Shown here: positions 23,379 to 32,469 of the stretch, piece after piece
How the letters are laid out: each line of letters opens with the position of its first letter
How positions within the stretch are numbered: position 1 is the first letter of the stretch
From: Caulobacteraceae bacterium
GTDB taxonomy: Bacteria > Pseudomonadota > Alphaproteobacteria > Caulobacterales > Aquidulcibacteraceae
Direction: 5' to 3'
Length of the DNA: 54,325 bases
Assembly (NCBI GenBank): GCA_009773335.1
Contig: WRPF01000030.1
Coordinates: forward strand, 1 to 54,325
Notes under the pieces: generated by a model
Database searches by the model: none
Seen by the model: only the letters and a program-made list of their open reading frames with translations
What the model was told of the DNA's origin: nothing
Made by a program: the position numbers and the translations under genes

Positions 23379-23457
23379 CTTTGTTTCCGCTGAAATCGCC
23401 GAGCCTCCGGCGCGGCCGGACCTTACCGCCCGGTTTCAGGAATGCCAAAGGGGGAAA

Positions 23458-23976
23458 TCACACACCCGTGAGCCACGGCTCGGCCGCCTCCAGCGCCTGA
23501 GGCGGCTCTCCGGACTGGCGGACATGCAATGCGCGCAAGCGGCCTGCCAGCTCGGGAGCGAATGGCGCAAATTCGTCGTTCCAGATGTTGCGACCCAGCG
23601 CCGTCGACAGACGCACCGCATCTTCCAGCGCCGATTCGTACGCCGCGAGCCGGCCGTAGAAAGCGCCAGCGAGCGCCTTCATGCGCCGCGCGACCGAAAG
23701 GTCGCCGACCCCTGCCTCGCGCAGCCCCGCATCGAACAGCCGGAAGAGTTTGTCGGTGTATGCCTGCGCCACGCGATCAGCGTCCGGGGCGACCTTGAGG
23801 CGCAACAGCGCCAGCGTCGCGAACGCCGTGGCCAACTCGAAGCGGCCGTCCATCGTGTCCGGCACGCGTCCCTCGCCATACAGCTCCGGCGCCCGCGCCG
23901 CCTGCATGGTGGCGACAAGAATGCGGTCCGCCGCCTCATTTGCGGCGGATTTTCCGAAGATTCCGAGTATGGACAT
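23458..23976 (-). CDS. Ubiquinol-cytochrome c chaperone family protein (CBP3/UQCC1-like)
   Basis: The 172-residue helical protein matches the bacterial counterparts of mitochondrial Cbp3/UQCC1, assembly factors for cytochrome b of the bc1 complex. Recognisable segments are MQAARAPELYGEGRVPDTMDGRFEL (residues 24-48), the LLRLKVAPDA region, FRLFDAGLREAGVGDLSVARRMKAL (split here, about 77-102) and the ALGRNIW motif near residue 132. It starts 133 bases from the divergent bamE gene and precedes plsX, the usual alphaproteobacterial neighbourhood apart from the missing DUF177 gene. The function is inferred from the family. Confidence 0.85.
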   Translation of the reverse strand: MSILGIFGKSAANEAADRILVATMQAARAPELYGEGRVPDTMDGRFELATAFATLALLRLKVAPDADRVAQAYTDKLFRLFDAGLREAGVGDLSVARRMKALAGAFYGRLAAYESALEDAVRLSTALGRNIWNDEFAPFAPELAGRLRALHVRQSGEPPQALEAAEPWLTGV

Positions 23977-24109
23977 TGGTCAGCCGGTCTCCTGCGCCGC
24001 CAGTCGCCGCTGTCCGGCTCCCGGGCTGCGGGCGCCCTCTTGCAGGGGGCCACGGCGCGGCCTAGGCGTTGCGCATAACATATCGCCGCAATGGCGTTCG
24101 AGGTGAAGC

Positions 24110-24598
24110 ATGGATCGTACGAAGCTCCCGCTGCGACAACTGGGCATGGCTGTCGCTGTGGCCGCCGCCGGCATCGTCGTGACCGCCTGCAATCCCATCC
24201 GCGACACCCACGGCTTCACGGCCCAGGGGCAGGATCAGCTCAAGGTCGAACCGGGAGTCGATACGAAATCGACGGTGCTCGCGCGCCTCGGCTCTCCTTC
24301 GACGCAAAGCTCGTTCGACCAGCCGGCGTGGTACTACATCACGACGATCCAGGAGCGGTACGCCTTCTACAAGCCGCAGACGGTCAACCGCGAGATCCTT
24401 GTCGTGAAGTTCGACGCCGAGGACAAGGTCGCCTCGGTGGACCGTTATGGCATGGAGCGCGGCCGCGTCGTCTCCTACAGCGACGACTCGACGCCGACGC
24501 GCGGTCGCGAGCTCGGTCTGCTGGAGCAGATCTTCGGCAACGTCGGCGGAACCCCGCCTATCCGCACCGAAGAAGATCCGCGCGATCGTCGTCGCTGA
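24110..24598 (+). CDS. bamE: Outer-membrane assembly lipoprotein BamE (SmpA/OmlA family)
   Basis: BamE is a periplasmic lipoprotein of the Bam complex that inserts beta-barrel proteins. The 162-residue precursor has a hydrophobic signal ending in the lipobox VVTAC, with the lipidated Cys at about residue 27. It is followed by the fold-defining KVEPGVDTKSTVLARLGSPST, WYYITTIQERYAFYKPQ and VVKFDAEDKVASVDRYG. It is divergent from the bc1 chaperone gene and is followed by a strong terminator shared with hppA. Confidence 0.93.
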   Translation: MDRTKLPLRQLGMAVAVAAAGIVVTACNPIRDTHGFTAQGQDQLKVEPGVDTKSTVLARLGSPSTQSSFDQPAWYYITTIQERYAFYKPQTVNREILVVKFDAEDKVASVDRYGMERGRVVSYSDDSTPTRGRELGLLEQIFGNVGGTPPIRTEEDPRDRRR

Positions 24599-24623
24599 TC
24601 ATCCCGCACCAGACGCAAACATG

Positions 24624-24651
24624 AACGCCCCGGTCGCAAGACCGGGGCGTT
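24624..24651. terminator. Bidirectional terminator between bamE and hppA
   Basis: AACGCCCCGGTC, a GCAA tetraloop and GACCGGGGCGTT form a perfect 12-base stem. The T and A residues at the stem ends provide short tracts in both directions. It is 26 bases after the bamE stop and 31 after the hppA stop. Confidence 0.85.
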
Positions 24652-24681
24652 CTGCATTTCAGTCTGCCGTGAGCCGAAGCG

Positions 24682-26844
24682 TCAGGCGCCGATGTGAGCC
24701 AGCGCCGCAAGCAGCAGCAGGGCCACGATGTTCGTGATCTTGATCATCGGGTTCACGGCCGGGCCAGCTGTGTCCTTGTAGGGATCGCCGACGGTGTCGC
24801 CGGTGATCGCGGCCTTGTGGGCGTCAGAGCCCTTCCCGCCGTGGTGGCCTTCCTCGATATACTTCTTGGCGTTGTCCCACGCGCCGCCGCCGGAGGTCAT
24901 GGAGACCGCGACGAACAGACCGGTGATGATAACGCCGACAAGCATGGCGCCGAGCGAGGCCAGTGCATCGGCCTTGCCCGCGATCGCCCAGATCGTGAAG
25001 AACAGGACGAGCGGGGAAAGCACCGGCAGCAGCGACGGCACGACCATTTCCTTGATCGCGGCCTTCGTCAGGATGTCCACCGCGCGGCCGTAGTCGGGCT
25101 TTGCCGTGCGATCCATGATGCCCGGGATTTCGCGGAACTGGCGGCGCACTTCTTCCACGACCGCCGCAGCCGCACGGCCGACTGCCGTCATGCTCCAGCC
25201 GCCAAAAAGGTACGGCAGCAGGCCGCCAATCAGCAGACCGACGACGATGAAGGGGTTGTTGAGCGCGAAATCCGGCGTCACGCCCTGGAAGAACGCGAAC
25301 TCGGCATTGCTCGAGTAGAACTTGAGATCCTCGAAATACGCCGCAAACAGCACAAGCGCGCCGAGACCGGCTGAACCGATCGCGTAGCCCTTGGTGACCG
25401 CCTTCGTGGTGTTGCCCACCGCGTCGAGCGCATCGGTCGTGACGCGCACTTCCTTCGGCAGATCCGCCATTTCCGCGATGCCGCCGGCGTTGTCGGTGAC
25501 CGGGCCGAACGCGTCGAGCGCAACGATGATGCCTGCAACCGAAAGCATGGTCGTGACCGCGATCGCGATGCCGAACAGACCCGAGAGCATGTAGGCGCCG
25601 ATGATGCCTGCGACGATCACAAGCGCCGGCGCCGCCGTCGCTTCCATGGAAACCGCAAGGCCCTGGATCACGTTCGTGCCGTGGCCCGACTCCGATGCCT
25701 TGGCGATGCTGCGGACCGGATTGTACTCGGTGCTCGTGTAGTACTCGGTGATCACGACGATGAGGCCTGTGACCGCGAGGCCAATGAGCCCGCAATAGAA
25801 CAGCTCCTGCCCGGTGATCGTGTTGCCCGCCGCGATGCCCGAAAGCGTCATGCCGGCGGCGATCGGGCCCCAGCCGATGGTGAGCTGGATGGCGAGTGCG
25901 AGAGCGCCGACGGACATCACGCCCGCCGCGATCAGGCCCTTGTAGAGCGCACCCATGATGTTCTTGTCGTTCGGGCCGGAAAGGCGGACGAACGCCGTGC
26001 CGACGATGGACGCGATGATCGCGCCCGCGCCGATCAGCAGCGGCAGCATCATCAGGTTCCACAGTTCCGCAGCTTCGCGGAAGAGGATAGAGCCGAGAAC
26101 CATCGTGGCGACCATGGTCACTGCGTAGGTCTCGAACAGGTCCGCCGCCATGCCGGCGCAGTCGCCGACGTTGTCGCCCACGTTGTCGGCGATCGTGGCC
26201 GGGTTGCGCGGATCGTCTTCAGGAATGCCGGCTTCGACCTTGCCCACGAGGTCGCCGCCCACATCGGCGCCCTTGGTGAAGATGCCGCCGCCGAGGCGGG
26301 CGAAGATGGAGATGAGCGAGGCGCCGAAGCCGAGCGCCACAAGCGAGTCGACGACGATGCGGTCACTCGGGCCATAGCCCGCCACGCGGGTCAGCAGCAG
26401 ATAATAGACCGAGACGCCGAGGAGCGCAAAGCCGGCCACCAGCATGCCCGTGACGGCGCCCGCGTTGAACGCGAGGGTCAGGCCTTTGCCGAGACTGTGG
26501 CGCGACGCTTCCGCCGTGCGGACGTTGGCCTGCACCGAAACGTTCATGCCGATGAAGCCGGCCGCGCCCGAGAGGACGGCGCCGATGACGAAGCCGAAAG
26601 CGACCTGCCAGTTCGGCCAGAAGACCACGGCCAGAAGGATCGTGATGACCACGCCGGCATATGCAATCGTCGTGTACTGGCGGTTCAGATAGGCCTTGGC
26701 GCCTTCCTGGATCGCGGCTGCAATTTCCTGCATCCGCTCGTTGCCGGGGCTCTCGCGCTTGATAGCGCCGACTTGCCACCAACCGTAAAGGGCGGCGATG
26801 ACGCCCGCGATGACAGGCAATGCCAATAAGAGGTCTTGATTCAT
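24682..26844 (-). CDS. hppA: Membrane-bound proton-pumping pyrophosphatase, K+-independent type
   Basis: The 720-residue integral membrane enzyme couples pyrophosphate hydrolysis to proton transport. It has about 16 helices and the substrate loop motifs [20 protein letters not shown] (residues 191-210), [19 protein letters not shown] and [16 protein letters not shown]. In the [10 protein letters not shown] segment, Lys481 and Thr484 occupy the positions that are Ala and Gly in potassium-dependent enzymes, so this should be the potassium-independent proton type. It is alone on its transcript, with a terminator downstream and a 164-base leader region upstream. Confidence 0.97.
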   Translation of the reverse strand: MNQDLLLALPVIAGVIAALYGWWQVGAIKRESPGNERMQEIAAAIQEGAKAYLNRQYTTIAYAGVVITILLAVVFWPNWQVAFGFVIGAVLSGAAGFIGMNVSVQANVRTAEASRHSLGKGLTLAFNAGAVTGMLVAGFALLGVSVYYLLLTRVAGYGPSDRIVVDSLVALGFGASLISIFARLGGGIFTKGADVGGDLVGKVEAGIPEDDPRNPATIADNVGDNVGDCAGMAADLFETYAVTMVATMVLGSILFREAAELWNLMMLPLLIGAGAIIASIVGTAFVRLSGPNDKNIMGALYKGLIAAGVMSVGALALAIQLTIGWGPIAAGMTLSGIAAGNTITGQELFYCGLIGLAVTGLIVVITEYYTSTEYNPVRSIAKASESGHGTNVIQGLAVSMEATAAPALVIVAGIIGAYMLSGLFGIAIAVTTMLSVAGIIVALDAFGPVTDNAGGIAEMADLPKEVRVTTDALDAVGNTTKAVTKGYAIGSAGLGALVLFAAYFEDLKFYSSNAEFAFFQGVTPDFALNNPFIVVGLLIGGLLPYLFGGWSMTAVGRAAAAVVEEVRRQFREIPGIMDRTAKPDYGRAVDILTKAAIKEMVVPSLLPVLSPLVLFFTIWAIAGKADALASLGAMLVGVIITGLFVAVSMTSGGGAWDNAKKYIEEGHHGGKGSDAHKAAITGDTVGDPYKDTAGPAVNPMIKITNIVALLLLAALAHIGA

Positions 26845-26950
26845 CTGGATGATCCTAACGGGTCCTGCGACGCGATCCGGGACGACGGGAAGAAAACGGG
26901 AACGCTACGCCAAAGAAAGCGCGTGCGCGAACCGAATCCGGTCCCGCCAA

Positions 26951-26989
26951 GTTGCGCGGGGTATGCCAAAGCCTGCCGCTCCGCGCAAC
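26951..26989. other. Inverted repeat upstream of hppA
   Basis: GTTGCGCGG at 26951-26959 and CCGCGCAAC at 26981-26989 are perfect 9-base arms around a 21-base loop. It lies between the end of the small secreted-protein gene and the hppA start. There is no T tract, so it may be a weak terminator for the upstream gene or a structured hppA leader. Confidence 0.4.
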
Positions 26990-27008
26990 GGCGACATTAC
27001 CGGGAGGT

Positions 27009-27449
27009 TCATGAGCGGGCCGATCTTCCCTGCTTGAGAGAAGATGTGCTCATGATTTCAACGGAGCGGACGCTGTTGGGGCCGAGCACCTGGCGGGCGA
27101 CGCTGGCGATGAGGGCCTGGGCCGCAGGCGTGTTGATGGCGTCGTCGTGGGTGGCGTCGACGACGGGCTGGCGGTGCACGGCCTTCAACAGCGCGTCGCG
27201 CAGGAAATGGCCCTTGTCGCGGGCCCGCCAGATATCGGTTCCCGGCGTGAGCTGGATCCGGGCGTTGATGAAGACGTAGTTCACCAGCCTGCCCCCGCGC
27301 ACCACCGGCACGATGAGGTTCATCACGTCCATCGCCCGCGCGCTCTCAGCCTCGCCGCTCTTCTCACCGCCCCCCCCGGGGCCGGACGCCAGTACGGGTG
27401 CGGGCGCCGCCAGCGCCAGGAGGACGACAAGCGCGAGTGCGCGAAGCAT
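27009..27449 (-). CDS. Small secreted protein of unknown function beside thiL
   Basis: The ATG at 27449 has GGGAG five bases upstream and gives 146 residues beginning with a clear signal peptide (MLRALALVVLLALAAPAPVL, cleavage after VLA), then a Gly/Glu linker. The mature domain contains NLIVPVVRGGRLVNYVFINA, then ARIQLTPGTDIWRARDKGHF and LRDALLKAVHRQPVV. The pattern of a periplasmic domain with an RDALLKAVHR helix vaguely recalls FliL-like folds, but I do not recognise the family with confidence. It lies downstream of thiL on the same strand, 67 bases away, so it may share that transcript. A start at 27479 would add 10 residues before the signal. Confidence 0.75.
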   Translation of the reverse strand: MLRALALVVLLALAAPAPVLASGPGGGGEKSGEAESARAMDVMNLIVPVVRGGRLVNYVFINARIQLTPGTDIWRARDKGHFLRDALLKAVHRQPVVDATHDDAINTPAAQALIASVARQVLGPNSVRSVEIMSTSSLKQGRSARS

Positions 27450-27516
27450 GGAACTCTCCCGTGACGGACGGGAGACCATGCCCGCGCCTTGGTTTCCGAC
27501 TCGTTACGTTCCGCTC

Positions 27517-28488
27517 CTACGACCCCAGGCGATGGACATGTCCGGACGCCGGAATGCCGCCGGCGTCGACCCCCTGGCCAGCCGCTACCGCGCCGATCTG
27601 CCGCAGTGGGACGCCCGCGTCGTCGGCGGCTTCCAGGAGGCGCCCGCGCGCCGAGGGCGCCGCAGTGAACAGGACCTCGTAGTCGTCGCCGCCATTGAGA
27701 AGCGCCGTCAGTCCCAGGCGGCGGTCGCCCTGCGCGGCGAGCCACGCTAGCGCCGGCGCCGACAACGGCGTCGCGTCCGGATCCAGCATCAGGCGCACGC
27801 CTGAGGCGACGGCGATCTTCCAGGCGTCGTCGATGAGGCCATCCGAAATGTCCATCGACGCGTGCGCGAAGGCGGCGATCGCCGGGGCGAACGCGAGGCG
27901 CGGCGTCGGAACGCGATAGCGCTCGACGAGCTGTGCGACTGCAATTGCATTCAGCATCGGCAGGCCTTCCGTCAACGCCAAAAGCCCGAGCCGGCCGTCG
28001 CCGATAGAACCTGTCACCCACACATCGTCGCCGACCTTCGCATCGCGGCGAGACGGCGGAACAGCGCCTAGCGGCTTGCCGAACATCGTGACCGCAACAC
28101 CCAGCGGGCCGGGAGTCGCTGTGGTGTCGCCACCGAGCAGCGTGCAACCGAACGTCGCCTGATCGCGCGCAAGCCCCGCCGCAAATTGCCCGATTTCACT
28201 GGCTGGACGCGTGGCGGGCCACTGCAGCGTCAGCAGATAATGGGAGGGCGTCGCGCCCTTGGCGACGACATCGGAAATGTTCACGCGCAACGCTTTCTGC
28301 GCGACGGTGTCGATCGGATCATCCGGCAGGAAGTGCACGCCCTCGACGATCGCGTCGGCGGTGACGACAAGCGGACCGGCGTTTTCGAGGAACGCCGCAT
28401 CATCAAGCAATCCGCGCGCGGCTGGCGTGCGCGCAAGCGGCGCGAAATGGCGGGCGATGAGAGCGAACTCGTCGCGCCCGTCGCTCAT
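27517..28488 (-). CDS. thiL: Thiamine-monophosphate kinase ThiL
   Basis: ThiL phosphorylates thiamine monophosphate to the active diphosphate. The 323-residue protein shows the AIR-synthase-like fold with LLDDAAFL, VVTADAIVEGVHFLPDD, ALRVNISDVVAKGATPSHYL, CTLLGGDTTATPGPL, SMDISDGLIDDA and the C-terminal LLNGGDDYEVLFTA. The ATG overlaps the nusB stop as ATGA. A much longer open frame continues upstream but only shadows nusB. It is the last recognised gene of the ribD-to-thiL cluster. Confidence 0.96.
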   Translation of the reverse strand: MSDGRDEFALIARHFAPLARTPAARGLLDDAAFLENAGPLVVTADAIVEGVHFLPDDPIDTVAQKALRVNISDVVAKGATPSHYLLTLQWPATRPASEIGQFAAGLARDQATFGCTLLGGDTTATPGPLGVAVTMFGKPLGAVPPSRRDAKVGDDVWVTGSIGDGRLGLLALTEGLPMLNAIAVAQLVERYRVPTPRLAFAPAIAAFAHASMDISDGLIDDAWKIAVASGVRLMLDPDATPLSAPALAWLAAQGDRRLGLTALLNGGDDYEVLFTAAPSARGRLLEAADDAGVPLRQIGAVAAGQGVDAGGIPASGHVHRLGS

Positions 28489-29003
28489 GCGGGTTCGCTG
28501 TCGCGCACCGACCGCACGCAGGCGTCGAGCGTTGCGTTGATGAAGGATGGTTCTGCACCATCGAAGAAGGTCTTGGCGATCTCGATGTATTCGCTGATCA
28601 CCACCGGCGTCGGCACATCCCTGCGCCGCCAGAGCTCCACGAGGCCCGCGCGCAGGATGGCGCGCGCCACCGCGTCGATGCGCTCGAGCTTCCATCCCGA
28701 TGCGAGCTTGCCGGCGATGATCGTGTCCATCGCCGACTGGTTGGCCACCGCCCCCTCCACGATCTGGCGGAAGAGATCGGAGTCCACGTCCGCGTCGATC
28801 ACACCCTGATCGTCGACGGGCAGACGGCCGGCGAGCAGGTCGTCGGTCGCGGTCGCGGCGGACGAGCCGGTCATTTCCATCTGGTAGAGCGCCTGCACCG
28901 CAGCGAGGCGCGCGGCGCGCCGTGATGCGATGGCTTGCGCGTCGGGACGCGGGGCTTCGCTCACCTCGGGAACTTCTTCGAGAGCGCGAGAATGGCCAGA
29001 CAT
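28485..29003 (-). CDS. nusB: Transcription antitermination factor NusB
   Basis: NusB binds boxA RNA with NusE and supports rRNA antitermination. The 172-residue helical protein contains RRAARLAAVQALYQMEMTGS, LFRQIVEGAVANQSAMD, KLERIDAVARAILRAGLVEL and VVISEYIEIAKTFFDGAEPS, the last with the family's conserved I-x-E-Y-I-E-I-A-K pattern. It overlaps the 3' end of ribH by 43 bases, so its first 14 codons or so are inside ribH. The first 25 residues are acidic and poorly conserved; a later start is possible. Confidence 0.94.
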   Translation of the reverse strand: MSGHSRALEEVPEVSEAPRPDAQAIASRRAARLAAVQALYQMEMTGSSAATATDDLLAGRLPVDDQGVIDADVDSDLFRQIVEGAVANQSAMDTIIAGKLASGWKLERIDAVARAILRAGLVELWRRRDVPTPVVISEYIEIAKTFFDGAEPSFINATLDACVRSVRDSEPA

Positions 29004-29425
29004 GCGCGCGCCGCCTCGCCGCCCTTGTCACGGGTCGCGGGGTCCGCCCGTGCGATCGCCTGCGCCTCGTTCTCGACCGTGAGGATGCCGTAGCCGATCG
29101 GCAGGTGTTCGCGCACTGCGAGATCCATCAGCCCACGCGCGGATTCCCCGCAGACGTAATCATAATGGCTCGTCTCGCCGCGGATGACGCAGCCCAGCGC
29201 GACATAGCCCTGGTAGCGGCCGGTCCGCGCAGCGAGCGCGATGGTCGCCGGCGCCTCGAAGGCGCCGGGAATGTCGATGACGTCGCTTTCAGCGCCCGCT
29301 TCCGCAACGGCGCGCACGGCGCCGGTCACCAGTGCGTCCACCACGGTCTTGTAGTAGCGCGCAGCGACAATAAGGACGCGCGCGCCATCGGCCCGCTCCA
29401 CGGCGAAACGTTCGAGGGTTTCCAT
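28961..29425 (-). CDS. ribH: 6,7-dimethyl-8-ribityllumazine synthase RibH
   Basis: RibH condenses the ribityl-aminopyrimidine with dihydroxybutanone phosphate in the penultimate step of riboflavin synthesis. The 154-residue protein has VLIVAARYYKTVVDALVTGA, DVIDIPGAFEAPATIALAA, GYVALGCVIRGETSHYDYVC and the active-site region PIGYGILTVENEAQAIARA. The ATG at 29425 starts METLERF; an in-frame TTG at 29431 overlaps the ribBA stop. It lies between ribBA and nusB, in the usual alphaproteobacterial order. Confidence 0.96.
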   Translation of the reverse strand: METLERFAVERADGARVLIVAARYYKTVVDALVTGAVRAVAEAGAESDVIDIPGAFEAPATIALAARTGRYQGYVALGCVIRGETSHYDYVCGESARGLMDLAVREHLPIGYGILTVENEAQAIARADPATRDKGGEAARACLAILALSKKFPR

Positions 29426-29427
29426 GA

Positions 29428-30564
29428 TCAAGGCTTCTGCTTGAACGGGCGCCAGCCTGCAAGCGTGAGGCCGTAGCCCTCAAGACCGATGATCCGCTGC
29501 TTTGCGTTCGACAGGAGAACCATGGACCGCACGCCGAGTTCCCGCAGGATCTGCGCGCCGACGCCGTATTCGCGCAACGCGCGATCTTCAGGCGCGGTAT
29601 CGGGCTCGGCGAGGCCGAAGCGCTTCGACAGGCTCATGGGATCGAGATTGCGCAGTAGAACGAGCACGCCGCCCTCGGGCTCCGCTGCAATCTCCGCCAG
29701 CGCGCGATCGATCAGGCCGGCGCGACCGCCCGCCTCGCCGGCGATGTCGGCGGCGAAATCCACCCGGTGCATGCGCACGAGCGTCGGCTGGCCCGCCTTC
29801 GGTTCGCCGCGCACGAGCGCCACGTGCTCCTGCCCGTCGAGCCGGTTGGCGAACAGGACGAGCTTGAATTCGCCGTGCCGCGTCTGGAACGGCGTCTCCA
29901 TGCGCCGCTCGATGAGGTGATCGTTCACGCGGCGGTAGCCGATGAGATCGGCGATGGTGCCGATCTTGAGATTGTGCAGCTGCGCGAAGCCGACGAGGTC
30001 GGGCAGCCGCGCCATTGTCCCGTCGTCGTTCATGATCTCGCAGATCACCGACGCCGGAATGAGGCCCGCGAGCCGGGCGATGTCCACGGACGCTTCGGTG
30101 TGCCCTGCGCGCACGAGCACGCCGCCGTCGCGCGCCGACAGCGGGAAGACGTGGCCGGGACTGACGATATCGTCGCGACCCTTGGTCGGATCGATCGCCA
30201 CGGCGACGGTGTGGGCGCGATCGTGCGCGGAAATGCCGGTGGTGATGCCTTCCTTCGCCTCGATGGAGATCGTGAAGGCTGTCGAGTGACGCGTCTGGTT
30301 GCGCGGCGTCATCGGCTGGAGTCCGAGTTCGCGCGTGCGCGCATCGGTGAGCGCAAGGCAGATCAGGCCGCGCCCGTAACGCGCCATGAAGTTGACCTGT
30401 TCCGGCGTCGCAAACTGCGCCGGGATGATCAAGTCGCCCTCGTTCTCACGGTCTTCTGCATCGACGAGGATGTACATGCGACCGTTGCGCGCTTCCTCGA
30501 TCACCTCGTCGATGGGCGAAATGTAGCGCTTGAGATCGTCGAGCGGGCTCGGTTGTGCAGTCAT
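29428..30564 (-). CDS. ribB: 3,4-dihydroxy-2-butanone 4-phosphate synthase with a degenerate GTP cyclohydrolase II domain (RibBX-like)
   Basis: The N-terminal half (about 15-215) is an intact RibB: DAEDRENEGDLIIPAQF holds the acidic catalytic loop (Arg39, Glu40, Glu42, Asp44), and RHSTAFTISIEAKEGITTG and RAGHTEASVDIARLAGL follow. The C-terminal half (about 220-378) resembles GTP cyclohydrolase II in overall pattern but lacks the zinc and catalytic sites. Where active enzymes have SECLTGD, CDCG and QEGRGIGL, this protein reads HRVDFAAD, GGRAG and LDPMSLSKRF. It should make the four-carbon precursor only, like the described RibBX proteins. It lies between ribE and ribH. Confidence 0.93.
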   Translation of the reverse strand: MTAQPSPLDDLKRYISPIDEVIEEARNGRMYILVDAEDRENEGDLIIPAQFATPEQVNFMARYGRGLICLALTDARTRELGLQPMTPRNQTRHSTAFTISIEAKEGITTGISAHDRAHTVAVAIDPTKGRDDIVSPGHVFPLSARDGGVLVRAGHTEASVDIARLAGLIPASVICEIMNDDGTMARLPDLVGFAQLHNLKIGTIADLIGYRRVNDHLIERRMETPFQTRHGEFKLVLFANRLDGQEHVALVRGEPKAGQPTLVRMHRVDFAADIAGEAGGRAGLIDRALAEIAAEPEGGVLVLLRNLDPMSLSKRFGLAEPDTAPEDRALREYGVGAQILRELGVRSMVLLSNAKQRIIGLEGYGLTLAGWRPFKQKP

Positions 30565-30582
30565 GGATCGCGGCCTCTTCGG

Positions 30583-31191
30583 TCAGTGCGCGCGCGCCGA
30601 CAGGATGCGCGAGACGTACCGCGCAAGCATGTCGGCTTCAAGGTTTACCGCATCGCCGGGCTTGAGCCGGTTCAGGGTCGTCACGTTCCAGGTATGAGGT
30701 ATGAGCAGCACGCCGAAGCGCGCGCCTTTAACCTCGTTCACCGTAAGGGAAACGCCGTCGATGGCGATCGAGCCCTTCGGCGCGATGAGCGGCGCGAGCG
30801 CTTCCGGCGCGTCAATCGACACCCGCCAGCCCTCGCCGTCCGCGCGGACTTCGGCGACCCGCCCGATGCCGTCCACATGCCCGCTGACGATATGGCCGCC
30901 CAGTTCATCTCCGGCGCGCAGCGCGCGTTCGAGATTGATCTTCCCGCCCTCGCAGAGGTTCCCCAGCGTCGTGAGCGCAAGGCTTTCCGGCGCCACTTCG
31001 ACGACATGCCTCATGCCACCCTTCACGCTCGCGGTTTCCACCACGGTCAGGCAGCAGCCGTCGTGGCAGATCGAGGCCCCGATCGCGACGCCCGCGGGAT
31101 CGTAGGGGCTTTCCACGGTCAGGCGTATGAGGCCGTTGCGGCGTTCGACGGCGACGACGTCGCCGACGGCGGTGATGATTCCGGTGAACAT
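30583..31191 (-). CDS. ribE: Riboflavin synthase alpha subunit RibE
   Basis: The enzyme dismutates two lumazine molecules to riboflavin. The 202-residue protein is two tandem lumazine-binding repeats: the first starts MFTGIITAVGDVVAVERR and includes GASICHDGCCLTVVE, and the second includes ELGGHIVSGHVDGIGRVAEV and GSIAIDGVSLTVNEV. Both repeats keep the conserved Ser/Cys-Leu-Thr-Val strand. It begins 3 bases after ribD ends. Confidence 0.96.
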   Translation of the reverse strand: MFTGIITAVGDVVAVERRNGLIRLTVESPYDPAGVAIGASICHDGCCLTVVETASVKGGMRHVVEVAPESLALTTLGNLCEGGKINLERALRAGDELGGHIVSGHVDGIGRVAEVRADGEGWRVSIDAPEALAPLIAPKGSIAIDGVSLTVNEVKGARFGVLLIPHTWNVTTLNRLKPGDAVNLEADMLARYVSRILSARAH

Positions 31192-31194
31192 GGC

Positions 31195-31866
31195 TCAGTT
31201 CGCTCGCTCATATGTTTCCCAGAGATCGGCGCCTACTTCCTTCACTGCAACCCGCGTGAAGCGCGGCGCCGCGGAAAGGCTTGCCATCGCAATGGGCCCG
31301 ATCGAAGGGCGGCCTTCCGCGCCGAGCAGGATCGGCGCGCGGAACCATTCCATGCGGTCGATACAGCCGGCGGCGATGCACGAGGCCGCCACCCGTCCGC
31401 CGCCTTCGATCAACAGCCGGTCCACGCCGTGTTCGGTTTTCAGCGCCTCGAACACCGCTTCGAGGTCGAGGCCGTCGAGACCACGCGGCGCGAGGTTCAC
31501 CCGTGCGCCCGCCGTTTCAAGCGCAGCCACAAGCGAGCGGTCGGCGTCGCGGGCGCCGATCACGAGCAGCGGCGCGATGGCGAGCGTCTTCATCAGGCGG
31601 CTCGACGGCGACAGGCGAAGGCGCGAATCGAGCACGATGCGCAGGGGTTGCTTCGCCACGGCTTCGTCGAGACGCACCGTCAGTTCCGGATCGTCGACGA
31701 CGGCGGTTTCCGAGCCTATCAGCACGCCGTCATGGGCCGCGCGCAGGCGATGCACGGCGGCGCGGGCGTCCTCGCCGGTGATCCAGCGGCTCTCCCCGCG
31801 CGCGGTGGCGATGCGCCCGTCGAGACTTGTGGCGATCTTGAGCGTGACCTGCGGGCGCCCGCTCAT
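31195..31866 (-). CDS. Riboflavin pathway reductase, RibD C-terminal domain only
   Basis: The 223-residue protein corresponds to the reductase half of RibD, which reduces the ribosyl-aminopyrimidine intermediate with NADPH. It begins directly with [20 protein letters not shown] and has the [38 protein letters not shown] and [20 protein letters not shown] motifs. The N-terminal cytidine-deaminase-like domain of ordinary RibD (with HAE and PCxxxGxTPPC zinc motifs, about 145 residues) is absent. There is no room for it: the start overlaps the nrdR stop as ATGA. The deaminase step must be encoded elsewhere. Confidence 0.9.
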   Translation of the reverse strand: MSGRPQVTLKIATSLDGRIATARGESRWITGEDARAAVHRLRAAHDGVLIGSETAVVDDPELTVRLDEAVAKQPLRIVLDSRLRLSPSSRLMKTLAIAPLLVIGARDADRSLVAALETAGARVNLAPRGLDGLDLEAVFEALKTEHGVDRLLIEGGGRVAASCIAAGCIDRMEWFRAPILLGAEGRPSIGPIAMASLSAAPRFTRVAVKEVGADLWETYERAN

Positions 31867-32336
31867 ACCCGGCCTGGCTTCGGGCTTTCCAGCGGCAGTT
31901 CCTCCAGAAATTCGCGGAAATCGCCGGCGGCGCGGAAATCCTTGTATACCGAGGCGTAACGGACGTAGGCGACCTGATCGAGCGCCGCGAGCGCCTCCAT
32001 GACCATCTGGCCGAGGGTCGCCGAGGGAATCTCCGCCTCGCCGATGCTCTCAAGTTGTCGCACGATCCCGGAAATCATCTGCTCGATTTTCTCAGGATCG
32101 ATGGGCCGCTTGCGCAGGGCGATCATCACCGATCGTGTGAGCTTCTCGCGGTCGAACGGCACGCGTCGATCCGAGCGCTTAACGATGATGAGTTCGCGCA
32201 ACTGGACGCGTTCAAAGGTCGTGAACCGGCCGCCACACGCGCCGCATTGCCGCCGCCGCCGGATGCAGGCGCCGTCCTCGGTCGGGCGGCTGTCTTTCAC
32301 CTGCGTGTCTTCGTGCTGGCAGAAAGGGCAACGCAT
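31863..32336 (-). CDS. nrdR: Transcriptional repressor NrdR
   Basis: NrdR is the ATP/dATP-sensing repressor of ribonucleotide reductase genes. The 157-residue protein starts with a zinc ribbon (Cys3, Cys6, Cys31, Cys34 in [17 protein letters not shown] and [13 protein letters not shown]) followed by an ATP-cone domain ([20 protein letters not shown] and the downstream [12 protein letters not shown]). The ATG at 32336 begins the ribbon; the open frame upstream of it is not conserved. It heads the rib cluster. I see no NrdR box in the leader of the class II reductase gene in this window. Confidence 0.96.
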   Translation of the reverse strand: MRCPFCQHEDTQVKDSRPTEDGACIRRRRQCGACGGRFTTFERVQLRELIIVKRSDRRVPFDREKLTRSVMIALRKRPIDPEKIEQMISGIVRQLESIGEAEIPSATLGQMVMEALAALDQVAYVRYASVYKDFRAAGDFREFLEELPLESPKPGRV

Positions 32337-32469
32337 GCCGGCTCCGTGGCGCCCGCGCGGGTCTGCGCCGGGAGAACGCGGGAATGATTCTCCGCCGTGA
32401 GAGCATACAGATAGTGTGATGGAGGCGCCATTGGCGCCGCCGCTAGCACTCGCCCGTCCGGCGAAACCC

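Noticed and set aside
21489-23393. A 634-codon rightward open frame opposite fabH and plsX
   Set aside because: Arg/His/Asp-rich translation with no family features, lying antisense to two clear genes; expected in GC-rich DNA.
29767-31959. A 730-codon rightward open frame opposite the rib genes
   Set aside because: Antisense shadow; ribBA, ribE and the ribD reductase gene on the other strand have full family motifs.
32337-32469. FMN riboswitch or other leader RNA for the rib cluster
   Set aside because: The 133 bases upstream of nrdR show no conserved FMN-element sequence, and the rib genes follow nrdR without gaps.
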